Source: Chlorops oryzae (Eukaryota > Arthropoda > Insecta > Diptera > Chloropidae). From it: 64,000 nt of DNA. Shown here piece after piece: positions 25,704-39,511 of this stretch; the stretch's first letter is position 1; the number at the start of each line of letters is the position of its first letter. The translations under genes were made by a program, and so were the position numbers. The stretch is from the NCBI GenBank assembly GCA_020466095.1, contig CM035807.1, positions 24,613,881 through 24,677,880 on the forward strand, written 5' to 3'. A model generated the notes under the pieces. The model saw only the letters and a list, made by a program, of their open reading frames with translations. It searched no databases and was not told where the DNA came from.

Positions 25704-25949
25704 CGCACACCCTCTTCTTAGGTGACACAACTCAAAAATCGTCAATTTTCAGTTAACATATGGAGCTTGATCATAGTTCTCCTCTCTACTTGCACGAAAA
25801 ATCTATTCCGTTTTTGTTATTATAAAAAGCCGAAATATCCTGTCAATGCCTTTCTTCTTGCTTTAATTGACACTGCGAGGCATTTTGTTTTTTGCGTTTT
25901 CTGAAAAATGAGAAATTTTGAGGTGTGTCCCCTAAGAAGAGGGTGTGCG
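25704..25949. mobile_element. Small MITE-like inverted-repeat element, 246 bases
   Basis: Terminal inverted repeats of about 33 bases: CGCACACCCTCTTCTTAGG then TGACACAACTCAAAA on the left; the complement of the right end reads CGCACACCCTCTTCTTAGG then GGACACACCTCAAAA. The interior has no convincing coding sequence. No clear target duplication; superfamily not assigned. Confidence 0.65.
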
Positions 25950-28900
25950 ATATTTCTGGTTCTTTTCGACACTGTGAATTGTAATGGTTACCAGTGTTAG
26001 CAATCCTTGGAACATCAAAAAAAGCACCCCAGAAAACCTTCAATATAGCATCAAGTTTACTGAAGTTTCAACAATTTTTTTGTATGTCAAGCCAAATATT
26101 CTATCTATGCCAAACATTACATTAAAGAACTGTTTGGAACCGTCGCAGCAGTTTTGACCTCATAATCTTGATCTAAGAGCCGCTTTGCCTCACCAGAAGA
26201 GAAGGAAAGCAGGAGCACTGCTATAAATAGTGCAGATCTTAAGTGCTCTCTCGCTCCTGGCAGCATCTATGTGTGGAACGTTCATTAGTGTCAATTTTCT
26301 TATGTATTGTACTTTGCCAACTTGTTTTATTCTATAGATACTAATCAACGCATCCATCAATTTTGTAATAACTACAAAGAATGGCTTACCATACCCCGAA
26401 CTAAAGGAATTTCAAAGCATTAGAAAGTATTTGTGAGGGAAGTTCATTATCAATTCATTCATTACTAAGCAAAAAGGTTCTCTAATTACTGAGTAAATTT
26501 AATTAGATAGTAATTACCCTGCAGAAAATCTAGAACACGTTGCTTTGTTTTCAACCATTGCGTCACCAGACACCTCAAAACCGTGATAACGCAACAAAGT
26601 TAACACAAACTGCAGACGTTGTTCAACGAGAACAGAGCAATTCGGATTATATAAGCAGCGCGGGCTTCACTCAGTCTCCTGGCTACAAAACACATTTCAG
26701 CTGTTTAATACTGGTATTGCCTGGTGAGAAATGGTAGCGTTTCCTACTGGGCAACTCCACACATAATGAGCACTGGAAAACTCGTGCACCCATACATATG
26801 AAAACACACAACAAATGAGCATGCATATGTGTTGGCGATGAGATTTCTTAAATGATGTATCTCTTAAGTCTTGTGCTGACACGTTTTAATATTTTCTTAA
26901 TAAAACTTCGCTTTGAATCATTAATAACCAGGTTCCCTATCCCTACGCCTTCAAACAAATCCTTTTCTCGCTTCAGATGATGTAATATGTTCCATAACAA
27001 AGTTTACATCCGAACATTCAACTACACTTGTCTCGTTCGCCACACTTCAAAGTGAAGAGCTTTATCAACTTATGAAATAATAAGTGACGATGATGTACGA
27101 GTATGCTTGCCAGGGCTTCTAATAGTCTTAATTAAGACAAAATAATAATTTTCCCTTATGATATGTATTTCAAATTAATTGTGTCAGACAAACGTACATA
27201 CATACATATCTGCAAACCAAAGCAAAGCTAAACTAGGAAAAGGAGCATCGACGCTTCAAGCCTTAACTGAAAATGCGCATCTTCTTGGAAACGATCGAAT
27301 TTCAGTTCGTTGTAAGGATATTTCAGGGAAAAGGCATCAAATTCAAAACGTGATTTCGCGTGTATGCATTGTGGTCTTTCTCTAAGGGTATCCTAAGTGT
27401 CTTGGAATTTAAGTTGCAGAGTAAATATTATTCTTTGAGACTTGATTAGAGCTTTTCTTGTTAAAATCAGATTAGAATCTTTCACTTTAAATCCAGAAGA
27501 GGAACTTTCTTTTTCCCAAAGAAACGCAAGAAACAAAATTTAAAACTTCTTATGCAGAAAATCTTTAACTGTAAAGCTCGTCCAGGATCTTTCATTTGTC
27601 CTACAGAGCTTTACATCAAATAGGTAGTCATATTTGTTTCAATAGTATCTTTTGACACCCTTGACACAGTTATTCCGAACTGCCCTTTGCTGGATGTCCT
27701 ATGTTTATATTCTCAAATTGTTTTTGGAGTTAAAAAAAAAAAGAAAAAAGATAGATTGGTTTTTGGGCACACACAAACACAGGCGATTTCGTTGACTCAA
27801 CTACAACACAACGAATGTAAACAAATCGTAACAATAACCACCCACAATACGTAGAATGTGTCCTCCCCTCAAATTCTGAGTCGAATATTGTTGTGCCAGT
27901 TCCGTTGGAATTTGCTGCGGGTCACTGGATTTCAATATTTACTTTTGAGGAAATTTTTTAACAAACCCCAAAAGCGACAAAAATGCGCACATAACGTAAC
28001 AGAAAGCCAGAAACAAGAGCCAGACAAGGCAGGGGAACGAAAAGGCAATGGGTTTCAGAGACGGGAACACGGAAATGGACACTTAAAGAAATTTAGAACT
28101 AACGTTGCACACCATTGGGGCCAAATGGTGGCCTTATTTTTATTTTCTTTTTACTTCTTTTTTTTATACTTATATTTTTTTTTTTTTTGTTTTGATGCTC
28201 TTTTGGGGACAGATTCACTTGCTAAGCGAGATTTTATTTCTCGTCTTCTTTTTTTTTCCTAATTTTATTTTGAATTTTTCTCTTATGTCCCTTTGTCTTT
28301 ATTTCGCACTTAGGTCCCGCATAGAAATATTGCATTCAGTGGTACTTTTAATAAGCGAAATTGTGGAGAGCATTGCCCGTATTGTCATTGCGAGGCTCTT
28401 TGCGCTGAATAAGGAATTTATTTAATCGTATTTGGATGCGGCTTGAGATAACGAAATTTCTTTTATTTTCATTTTTATTTTTATTTTTTTATTTTTTTTT
28501 TTGTTTTTCATTCCATTATTTTTTTTTATATACTTTTTTCTTTTTGTCGCAATCAAATGAGCACTAGATTTTTATGCTGGTAATAAAATGAGCTTAAAAT
28601 GTATTCTTAATTTGCTTATGGCATCTATGGGAAAGCGACCCCATTTTGCATTGCATGAAAAGCTATAAAACACTTTAACGAGTGTGAGCAGGGCTTTATT
28701 TATTCTATTGCTTATCGATATCGTAAACGAAAAAAGGATATTCGAAAAAGCGGGCAAAAAATCAAAAGGAAAATATCCTAAAATTATGCAAAACCGTGAC
28801 ATAAAAGTTCAATAAACTAGGCGTAGTCCAGCCATCCAACATGCAATTTTGACATCAACGCCTTTTGTAAAAAATAAGGACGAGTATTTGCTTGGTTTTC

Positions 28901-31604
28901 AGCGAATAACGCCTGTAAGTCGAGTAAATGTGTCCAAAGCACAAATGAAATATGTGCAAAATCTTATGTTACTTCTCTTGCTTGGAGCACATTGTATATA
29001 CAAACATAGGTACATTTGAAAACGATACATAAATTTCTGCCTTCGGGCTGTGCAATTTACTCGCTGTTGTTGGCTTCGTTCGCTATCGAAGGAGTTCCAT
29101 TCGCATTTGTATTCGTTCTGACAAAAGCTCGCGTGCTCTACGCCTTTCTACTGTGCCTTAATTTATTATATGTATGCTTTCTTGGAACGCAATCCTTGCA
29201 GTGCGGTGGCGTCCCAGTGTCTGATTATTTACTCTATGGAAGAACAAAAAAAAAAAAAACTTAAAAAAACTAATAAATCTTAAGCATGTGCTAAGCATTT
29301 TAATTTGGATAAATATTAATATTTTTGTTAAATTGAGCTTCGATTTCTACTGGAAAATAGTGGCTGAACTTGATGTTAGTTGTCGGCAATTTTATGTGCA
29401 AAGGTATTCTAAGGGAAATTCGGAATAAAAGTCGGTCGTTAAGACTCTTTTGCGAAGCATTTACCATCATCTGTCTAAAGCATTTGTCCTCATCTTCATT
29501 AGAAGGCAAAAGCCTGAATTAACCAAGGGCCATTAATTCACTTTATTCATACTCAAAATTCATTGGTATCTCTGTGGTTGGTTTAACTTCATCTGTCGAT
29601 ATTTTCCCAATATTATGTTTTGCAGTTATACCTACATATACATATGTATGCCCTTGAGCATATCATCTCATATAACAAAGCCTTGTGATTTAACTGAAGC
29701 ATTTCCTTTTCGACACATACATCACATGAATTTTGTGATCCAAAAACTTGCTCTTCCTAAAGCCTTACCATGGATTATCGCACAATTGCATGGCCAGAGC
29801 TGTTGAATTCAGACGTGATTGCTCTTGCCATTGATATAAAGAATTGTCTGCATGTCTTTTCAATTTATAACCTCGAGAAATATCTTATACTAGATGGACT
29901 TCCATGTACCAAAAGCCGAAACGAAGTCTCTGAAATGAAATTCTCTTCAACACACGCCCCAGGCACATTTTGACTTCCATTGAAAATTTGATGAAAGCGA
30001 ACATCACAGGCTACATAATATTGTAAAATGTCTTTTATACTCAAGACATACATAATTATATATGTAGGTATAATATTATTTCCATCAGAAGCATCAATTC
30101 ATTGCTCAATTTGAGACTAACGATTTCAATCAGCTTAAGTTATGGTACGTTAGCATCAAAAACAATTGAATTTTCTTTGGAAGCACTTGAGATGCCATAT
30201 GAATTTCTATCAATCGCACTCCAAGGGATTTTTCTTTCAAGTTATTTGAATGCGGAATGGGAAACTCCCGCAGCATTTAATTAAAGAATTGACTTAATTC
30301 ACTTCTTCAATCACTTCAATTTGTTAGAATGACACATTTGAAGTCTTAATCGGCTTTGGCTTGAGCCCAATTTATTATAGTAGAAATAATTACATCAATT
30401 GATGATGATAACCAGGCCTTTGTGTTGAAGGCTATTTATATGTTAATCATGCTTTTAAGTGCACACTGCACTCAACTGACGCATTTCGCAGTGCATGGTC
30501 AGTGCGTTTTTGGCACTCCAAATAACATGCATACATTCGTACAGACGCATGTGCAAACATGTTTGCTTTAGAATCGAGAACCGAAAGGTTCGTATTTGTA
30601 TTAACAGGAATCTTGCTAATTTATGAACACCGAATGTACTTCGGCCACACATTTTCCATGTTGACCGTACAGAAATATTGTTTCTATTTCTAGCGAATTA
30701 CAGCTCTGTGTTTATCCATAAATAATCTACAGAAATGAATTGAACAGTGGGACGCAACGGAATCAAAAGAACATTATTTGGTATCGTGCTGTTTTAGTAT
30801 TCTTGTTCATTGGAAAATCGAAATTAGAGCTCAATATAATTACCTCGAATCCTTCAGTGTGGATTGAGGCTCTTTTTCCTTTTTCCTTTTTCTCGGATTT
30901 ATGGATTTTCCATTAGTGCTGAAAGGATTTTTATTTTCACTGAATTCGATGGTATTGCGCTTTATACCCGGGAATGAATGCTTCAATGTGGTTGCCGAAT
31001 TTCATCAAAGACGACCAGGCGGACACACAGAACACGTCCCAATGAAAGTGGAACAATTTGTAAGAGTGCAAAAAAGCCAAACCAAAAGATTCGACAGCAA
31101 TAATTTTGGCTGACACAACATGAACACCAATGATTACAAAAACGGAATCGTGTGTAAAAACAAATTTAAAGCATCAACATTCACATTTGTTGTAATGTTT
31201 ACTTTTTGTGGTCAAAATTTATTGTTTTTGTTTTGGGTTTGTTGTCTTTTGTTGTGTCGGGAGAAGTTTCGCATTTGTGGCACAAATTTCCCATTCGCCC
31301 CCAAAAATATTGTAATTCAGTTCGCTTGCATTGTTCGTGCTGTGGTTGAGAAAGCTATTCGGGCGGCTTAGCCGGAAGTGCTTAAATTCGAAGTGGCACG
31401 TAAATTTCTGACGCATTTGCTCTCATGCATTTTCATGTTCAAATGTTTTTTGCGGAAAATTTTTGCAATACATTTAAATTTTTCGGTTGTATGTCTCCGA
31501 TTCTTCTTTGAAATGTGCGTAAGTAAAATAAATCTATGAATAAATAAAATTTAATAAATAAATGATTGAAAAGAATCGATGAAATAATTGATTCTTTTCG
31601 TATT
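25950..31604. other. Non-coding DNA, no gene seen
   Basis: AT-rich; T-rich low complexity at 28130-28265 and 28440-28550. A 10-base perfect hairpin stem (GAAAAGAATC) lies at 31568-31599 just outside the LINE tail. No domain-bearing frame. Confidence 0.55.
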
Positions 31605-32130
31605 GGATTAGGTTAGGTGAAGTTATAGTGACTGGCATATGTTTTACTAAAATGACATCTACTGTGAACGTACATACTTCCGTCGTGAGACCAAGAAGGG
31701 AATGAAAGGATGAGATATTTCTTATACGAGGTTACGAAGCTGAACTATTCGATTAAGTCAATTTTAGAGATAGCAGTAGATAGCTATTTTATAAGGATTC
31801 GAATAATGACTCTGCGTTCCCTTGAGGAACTAGTGTTCCATACCCGAGGCTATATAGAGCGGCTAACATCAATTCGGTTTTGAATAGGACAGCTCTTATC
31901 TGTCTCATGTGCAGTTAAAACAGCTCGCTTTCCTTGATGACATCCTTCAGCAGTGCTTACCTGCTGTAATTATGAAAAGCTAGACATTCTGCTATAACGT
32001 GAAATAAGGCTTCCTCTTCGTCCAAACAGAATCTGAGCAGTTCGTTCACGATGAATCCTAATCGCGTGCTTATTGAAGAAGCAGTGGTCATTCCGAATTC
32101 CAGTTTTGACTCCAATATCCGATAATTTTA
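31605..32130 (-). pseudogene. Non-LTR retrotransposon (LINE) 3' end remnant
   Basis: Minus-strand coding relic of the C-terminal region of a LINE polyprotein. From about 32115 downwards one frame gives GVKTGIRNDHCFFNKHAIRI, resembling the LTGH..(N/G)KH motif after the reverse transcriptase/RNase H region; a one-base shift later the frame reads LRFCLDEEEALFHVIAECLA, matching the C..C.....E...H....C zinc-knuckle-like motif near the end of many insect LINE ORF2 proteins. Further frames and stops follow, then a 3' tail reading TCACCTAACCTAATCC on the minus strand (31605-31620). Reverse transcriptase and endonuclease domains are not visible upstream (above 32130). Family (R1/I/jockey-like) not resolved. 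Confidence 0.6.
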
Positions 32131-35100
32131 TTCTCAAAACATCCTTGTTTTTTATCCAGTACTTCGGGAGAAATGTCTTTGTGGCTCATGCTATTTACTA
32201 GTTTAAGCAATGTCTCCCTTCTACGGACTTATGTTGGCAAATATGAATAATTATAATTACAAATAATTATTTGTTCGTCATTCTTCAGAAGTCATATTGT
32301 GGGAACAAAAAAGTTTGAAATCATAAATTCCCGAAGACGATCTTTTACATCAAATAGTATCACAATGAATGATGTTCTAAGCCATTTATTCTTATTTATA
32401 CGTAACAGGTTCTCATAAAAACGGACCTCATTACATTCCCAAACACACCAATCATTCTAAAATTTTGAAATAAAATATAAAATGACGCCATTCTTTAGCA
32501 CATTTTCCAAAATGGAATGGATAACAACATATTTCGAAATAATTATGAGCGGTCCAAGACTTCTTTGCCCAAGGGTTAATGCAGAAACCTTTGGCCATCA
32601 ATCATAAACGGCGATCCTGCGACAACACAGGGGAAAAAGAAATTAACTATAAAATGCATTTTTTGAGCAACTTTCTTTTCAAAGCTTTTGCGTTATCTCA
32701 AGGAAGGGCCCGTCAGACTCATTAAAACATTGGGGCAAGAGTTTTGCTCGTGACAGTTCTACGACCCAATTTTGAATAAGTCGCATAAAGGAATTTCTAA
32801 CACAAAAGGAAGGTCTCTCTGTTTGACATTATTTCTCTTGTGACAGATGGAACTCTTCATTTTTATCATTTTTATGGTTTCCTTTTTTCTTCTTCTTCTT
32901 CTTTCAAATTCAAAACGAATTTCACATTTAAAGATGCTTTGAGATTGCTTCTCTGCTTCGCTGATTGCGATGATTAACGTTGAACGAGAACAAAATAAAC
33001 GAAGCATGGGGGGGAGCTGGTGTAATTAATAGCTTTTTTCCAGCATTTTTAAAAATGATGAGCAGTCCTTTTGATATCCTTCAAAACAAATCTACTTTAG
33101 ATGGAGTTTTTTATTTAAGTTTTTTTTTTTTTGTGAAGGTAATCAAAAAGACGGCAAAAACATCTTTTGTCACACAATCTGATGAGTTTCAGTTAGCGAA
33201 GAGCCGGAATAAACAATCCGGACCAGACTTTAAGTGAACTTATGAAAAGTACCAAAAAATATCTCGATAGTGCATTCAGAGACGCCATACAGATATATTT
33301 GATCACATGTCATTAGTTTGGGATATGTACAATATTAATATAGGTAGAAAGGCATTATTTGAAGCCTTTATCCGGACGTCCACCACGGATGACATAAACG
33401 AGAATTCAAACGAATGTATAAAAAAACTATTTGCCTTCATTCAAATTATCGCACTCCGATAAAATTGAATCCTTGCATTTGTCCTGACATATGTATCTTC
33501 TCCGAACTTTCAAGTTCGAAGTGGCAAATCTATATTTCCATGGAATGTGTGCGTTTTCCTTATTTAGAGAATCACATCACGCATAAAAGTCACTTCTATT
33601 GCGTTCCCTTCTTTTCTGTTTTTTTTTTTTTTTTTATTGCATTGTCTTTTAGTTGAATAGCTCTCATATTTACTCCAAAAGAATCAAAATTTTATTCAAT
33701 CGTGCTGAAGTCAGCGAAATTCCCACATCGAATTCCAAACTTTTGCATAACGTTGCGCAAAATGAAAAGAATCTAAAATTACGAGTCCAAACTTTTCGTG
33801 GGGAAAAACATTAAAATTCAAGTAACAAAACTTCCCTTTCACTGTCAAGCATCTCCTTACTCAAGCATGAGCAATCACACACATCTGAATATGAAAAAAA
33901 AAATTTTCCGTCTTTTATGTAAAATTGAAAAGAACAAAACAAAAGGGGAAAAAATGTATAAAAGGAAAAATTGAAAAGTATGAGCAAAGTAATGGTTCGA
34001 AATGGAATTTTAATGGATTCCCACTTTAGAGTGTTCAACATCCAACGTCGTCTTAAGCATAAAGAAGTACTTAAATGAATATTTTTTCGAACATACTCTC
34101 GCATAAGCACTCACACACAAACACACTTATACACATACACATACTTATATGTGTATGCCATGTATGTGCGTTCGAGTTTGCCTCTTTGTCTAAGTATGCC
34201 CTTTTTTTTGGGGGGGTAAATAGTCACTGACTTAGTGCTCGCATAAGATGAAAAGTAAAAAGCCTGAGACGTCAAAAGATATGCATTACTTTTCCGAATT
34301 TTTTCGCTTGACTTCCATTTCATTCACTAAACTTTTATTTAACATCATGAGACCGAGAACAAATATGTGTACATTCCAGTTGGGCTATGACTTTTTCGGG
34401 AAATCGGTTGTTCATTTTTTGATTTTGCCAGTCTGTATTGACGTAATTTATGGAAAAAAAGGATATATATAACTCATTCGACGCATTAGGTTGGGTAGGA
34501 GAAATTTGAAACTGTAATGGAGCAATTCTTTGCTTGAAGCTTTTTATGGGTTTTGAAGTTGCTCAAGCTCCATTCTCTGATTGCCTCAATCAGTAGCTCT
34601 TTTCGAAATGCATTAGAGAATATCCTGGAATGACTAAAACATAATTAAGTCTTAATGAAACTTAAGTAATATTTATGGAGCAGAAAGTGTTCTCGGAAGC
34701 TCAGTTTACGGGGTTATTTTTGAGAGAATATACATATGGGTCATTCCACGAACATTTGTACCCCCCAAGAACGGATTCGATCGAAATATGTTTTTTTCTA
34801 TTTTTTATCAAATATTATTCGACCCATTTTATTTTATTTTTTTTTTTGATCCATATTTTGGGAGTTATGGGGTTTTGAAGTTTTGAGAAAACAAAAATTT
34901 GATTTTTCTGAAATGAAAATTTCAAAGAAACGGCTTATCAGAGAAAATTAATGTTCATACAATGAGACAAAGAATCGTGTAGGCTGGAAATGTAGCAGTT
35001 AAAAAAATTTTTTTTATATGTTCTTATACAACATTTTTATAGTTTCTTTAAACAATTGCTATTTTTCGCAAATTGGATTTTTTGTATTTTATAATTTTTT

Positions 35101-35310
35101 TTTTAATTTCGGGCAAAGACTTTCGCAACACTTAAAAAAAATATTCATTATGGTAAACTTAATAGTTCTTAAGATATAACCAAAAAACCAGCTTCACTTT
35201 GACTAAAATAACGCGTTTCTAGCACAAAGCAATTTGTAAAGATGCATGCTAAGCGTGCAATGCCTACATACCATACATGCTTTCTACATACATACAGCAA
35301 CCCAGCGCTC
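32131..35310. other. Non-coding DNA, old repeat debris likely
   Basis: 34739-35230 begins GGGTCATTCCACGAACATTT and is an AT-rich segment of the kind often found as dispersed non-coding repeats in insects; no frames or ends identify it. No gene elsewhere in the stretch. Confidence 0.5.
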
Positions 35311-35313
35311 TTA

Positions 35314-35688
35314 GGGGCTGTCCATTAATTACGTAAGGGCGATTATGACCATTTTTGACCTCCCCCCCCCTCCCCCCCTCCCACCATGTAAGCACAAATA
35401 AGAATTTTAAAACTCCTCTCCTCCCCTTCTTACGTAAGATAAACCAAATTATTTTTTTAAATATGCTCTTTGGGCTTAGTAAACTGAAAACAGTTCAATT
35501 GTAAGTTTATTTAATGAAAAAACTTTCAATTTTATCTGTTGCGAGCCAATAGCACTGTAAATCAAATTATATTACAAAAAGAAAAAGTGGAAAAAACGAT
35601 ATGTTCAGGAAATAACAGTCTTTTAATTAGATAAAATAACAAAAAAAAATTAATTAATAAATTAATTAAGTAATTAATGGACAGCCCC
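35314..35688. mobile_element. PIF/Harbinger-like MITE, 375 bases
   Basis: Terminal inverted repeats GGGGCTGTCCATTAATTAC (19 bases identical at both ends) flanked by TTA on each side (35311-35313 and 35689-35691). Inside the left end is a C-rich strand bias (runs of C at 35363-35382) and a second TTACGTAAG at about 35430, as if the left subterminal region is itself palindromic. No reading frame inside. The 3-base TTA duplication and GGGGC terminus favour PIF/Harbinger, but other superfamilies with short duplications are possible. Confidence 0.75.
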
Positions 35689-35994
35689 TTATACAGAGCG
35701 CTCATTACCCTCTAGGAAGTAGTCTATTGTAACATTACTTCTCTTGCACGAGTATAGTTACAGGGATTGCTGGTTTTTATGCGTTTTTTTGCTGTATTAT
35801 TCTCAAGTTTTAGAAGCATTCTTTTAGGAGTTGAATTTACTGTTGCCCTATTTACCATTGAAAAAAAAAATGGCGGACTGAAGCAGAAAGTTGCGATTTT
35901 AATTTTTTATTTATTAAATTGGTTGTTAAGAAAAATCGTGTTAAAAATTAAAAAATATTTTCGAAAATCAAAAATTCCTATACCTGCGATGACG

Positions 35995-36165
35995 GAATCT
36001 GTGCGGAAGTTGGCTGAGATGCCAACTTACGAAGTGCGAGGCCCTCGGTTCGACTCCCAGCTCAGGTCGTCGAGGTTGTTTAGTTTTTCTGTTTTTCTCA
36101 TTGGTTCACTATTTTCGGTGGCAGTCAAATTAAACTAACCAAACCTAACCTTACCTAACCTATAT
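35995..36165 (+). mobile_element. tRNA-derived SINE with CCTAACC-type tail
   Basis: A box TGGCTGAGATG at 36011-36021 matches the TRGCNNAGNNG consensus exactly; B box GGTTCGACTCC at 36047-36057 matches exactly. A body of about 75 bases follows, then the tail AACTAACCAAACCTAACC-TTACCTAACC at 36133-36161. No acceptor stem pairing. The tail resembles the 3' end of the LINE remnant at 31605-31619, suggesting but not proving a shared retrotransposition partner. Confidence 0.6.
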
Positions 36166-39100
36166 CTTCGATACCTTTTACTGAGCAGCAGAAAATTAAA
36201 TCAATCGATTGAATAATTTTGTTCCAAAGATGTTCATCAGTGTATAATATAGAGCTACGAGAGCACAACAAGTTGCTTAGGACGCGTCGGAGATTATGAG
36301 CTTGTAACTTTTTTAATACTTTGAATTTCGGTCAGATTTTTTCACAGCCTTTTTTAAAAGATTTTTGTATGGAAATATTTAAAAAACGATTTTCCCTACT
36401 GGTCACATAAGAATAACCGTTTAAAAATCTCTTTAAAGAGTCGCTTTAATAAAAGATTCCGCACATAGATATAACCTGTATGTCCTTCGAGTAACAGAAG
36501 GAAAAACTTTACATTCAAAAGAATTCCTTATATTATTTTTGGGGATTTTTTCCAACTTCAGAATCAGAACCAAATTTTTATGACTTCTTTTATTCGTTTA
36601 TGCGCGGTTAATCTCTTTTAAAAGAATTTAAATAATATCTTGGTATATAAAAAAGAACAAAAATATTTCTTTCTCCATTCTTCAATTTTTATAAGCTCAA
36701 AATGAGCAGGATGAGGCAAAGGTAATAAAAATCGTCTTTTCACGCTCTGGAGAGAACACTCTTTAAAATGCAAATTCAAATTGCATGGGTAGTAAAATCT
36801 TCGAACATCACGTAAATTACACATAAAAGCAGAGAAAAGGAAAAACCATAAAACAAACATAAAAATATTTGAAAAACTTTTTTGTTCCTTAGTGCATTTT
36901 GCGGAAGAGCATTGAGCTCACCGAGCCATAACTTGCGGCAAGAGGCGAGGCACATGAAGAGAAAATATTTAGTTGTTAAATTTTACTTAAGCAAATTCTC
37001 GCTGCAACAATGTCGAACCTGACAAGGAGGTGTGGGAAAATCTTCGAATAAAATTACCTTAGAATGCATTTCGTACGTTGCATGTTGCTTTAAGTTAAGC
37101 AATATTGTGCGATGAAATCGGCAACATTGTTCAACTTCGAAAGCAATTAGGAAGTTATAGTGTGTTAAGAAAATAGAGAGACGTTCTTGGGATAATATTT
37201 TTACTTCAGAGTAGCTTAGTGCCCAAGGACCAGTTATAGTTCGAATACATATAAAAATCTATACATGCATGTGTCTCTTGGTTAATTGAATTTTCAATGT
37301 TATGGTACGGAAACTATTCTAAGAATGGAAATTAATTGAAACTAAATATCTTGCAGCCATTTTATAGCAAGAAATAATACATTTTTATATGCATAAAACA
37401 TTATTGGGGAAGTTTAACTTAAATTGAAGTCCAAGAACAGCACAAATGATTGGAAAAGGATTTTATTTTTTCAAGTCTTTTTCCACAGCATGATTTATTC
37501 ATTTTCCAAAGAGAAAAGTCGAAACTCAATTTTGGATTGGATTAAGTTTAACCCTAATTTAAAATCGCTTAGCGTGGAACGTTTTTGTATAAGCAAGGCA
37601 GCTGCTTATGCGGAATTCAAAGTTTATTGTTACTCATGCTTTATGGCACTAGAAGCAAGGACACGCAGCATGAACGCGTGAATACGGTAACCATTCATAC
37701 AGATTTCTCTAAGGTATTTGGTTTCAGAAAATTGTAGTTCACCTTAAATAGAGAGCTTGTTCCTGGCAGTAGCCTAAAAAAAAAATTAAACTAAAAGCTT
37801 AACTAAAATTTATTAAATGTGTTTATAAACCGAAAAGGGTTGCTTTGGAAATGAACACCGAAAATTGGTGTACATTGTACAAAGGTCACGTATGAGCAAG
37901 GAACGATATGGCAGGCTGAAAATATTGATTTATTCATAATGTGTGGAATGGATTGAATTAGGTTAATCTCAGGTGACTGAAATCTTTTAAAGGAGCGACC
38001 TAAGCATGCATATTTGAGGCTCTTTGTGATAGGCCGCGAGCGAACGAGATTGGAATAGGATTTCTAAAATCAGTAAAAGATTACCAAAAACATCGAACTT
38101 GCGAAGAAATCGGGAATCTTTGCCAGAGCAATTTTTCCTAAAGCTGGAAATTTATTCAAAATACTTATCTTTATTTACGAGCAGTTCTTGTGACTTTCAT
38201 AACAGACCCTTATACTGCAGGTATCCCTTAAAATACTTCGATCTTATCCACACTCAAACTCGCTCCTGCTGATCTCTTCTTTACTCTTGGTACCAATTGT
38301 CGTCAATATAGATCAAACTCCTTCGATAAGAAAACTGTTTACGGATAGGGGTACGGAAAAACAGACAAACAGGCATACAAACTAACAGACACGGCTAAAT
38401 CAAGGCTTCCGAAATACCCGCAAAGTACTCAAAAAATTGATTGTCAATCAATGAATGAATTGTTCGTCTCATCATATCAAATTATCTTGAAGCTACTCAT
38501 ATTTTTATTAGGTATTTCTAGGAAATGAAATGTAATTATTGTTTGACGATCTCTTTTCATTCCGTTTTCCGGCATGTGACTTGGCTCGACTTACTTAGTT
38601 CTTTTCCTTTTTTTTTTCTGCCATGCCGTTTTGTGGTTATTACAATTAGAAATTAAAAGCACTTGATGAGAAAATCACAAACGAGCAAATACTTCTATTC
38701 TTTCTTTCGCCCATTTTCCATGCTCCAAGGAAATTTCATTTGCCTTTTCAGCTTTTCATTATTATTCGTACGTCAAGAATCATATATATATATTTTTTTT
38801 TTTTTGCTTTATGTAATTAAAAGAAAATCCTTCCGCAAAAGATCCACGAATAAATGCATACAACTTTAAATTGAATTGGAACTTTCTTCAGAAATTAATT
38901 TCCTCTTTTCAGAAAATGCATTTGTCCTCTTCTCAGAATTTTTGAATTATTTTTTTTATTATTATTATTTTTATATTTTATTTTAATGAACACTTTAAAT
39001 GAAATTGCGCATGCAATCAGCATGAAATTTTGCAGAGCTTTGGGCTCTGTTTGAAGAGAGCCCACAATAAAAATAGCTTGGACTTACTGACTACCACCAA

Positions 39101-39388
39101 CGGAAGCGCCAAAGCCTGCTCTCCACCGTCAGTGCGCAAAGGCAATATTTCTTCAGAATTATTTTGTATTCCCAATGCGGCTTAAATTTTAATTGCATTA
39201 TAAATTCAATTGATGTGCTTTCGAAGCGTGTGATCGGTGCTCTTGCCATTTGTGTGTGCTGGGCCAATCTTTAAGATGTTAATTATCGGCATAAGGTTTA
39301 GAGGGTAGAGTTGGAAATAATCCCATTTGATGGCTGGGCTGTGATGTTTATTAAGTGGTCTGATGCCAACGGAGCCGTTATGATGGGC
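36166..39388. other. Non-coding DNA, no gene seen
   Basis: AT-rich, short random frames, an AT/T run at 38781-38806. Confidence 0.6.
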
Positions 39389-39465
<77 letters not shown>

Positions 39466-39488
39466 AGAGGAGAGAGAGAGAGAGAGAG
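39389..39488. repeat. (GA)n microsatellite, 100 bases
   Basis: Pure purine run of AG/GA dinucleotides with occasional AAG interruptions, bounded by C at 39388 and T at 39489. Lies directly left of the Transib remnant. Confidence 0.95.
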
Positions 39489-39511
39489 TAATGTGGCTTA
39501 AGCATACGGCA

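Noticed and set aside
35999..36070. Possible functional tRNA gene
   Set aside because: Perfect A and B boxes but no cloverleaf acceptor pairing and a SINE-type body and tail.
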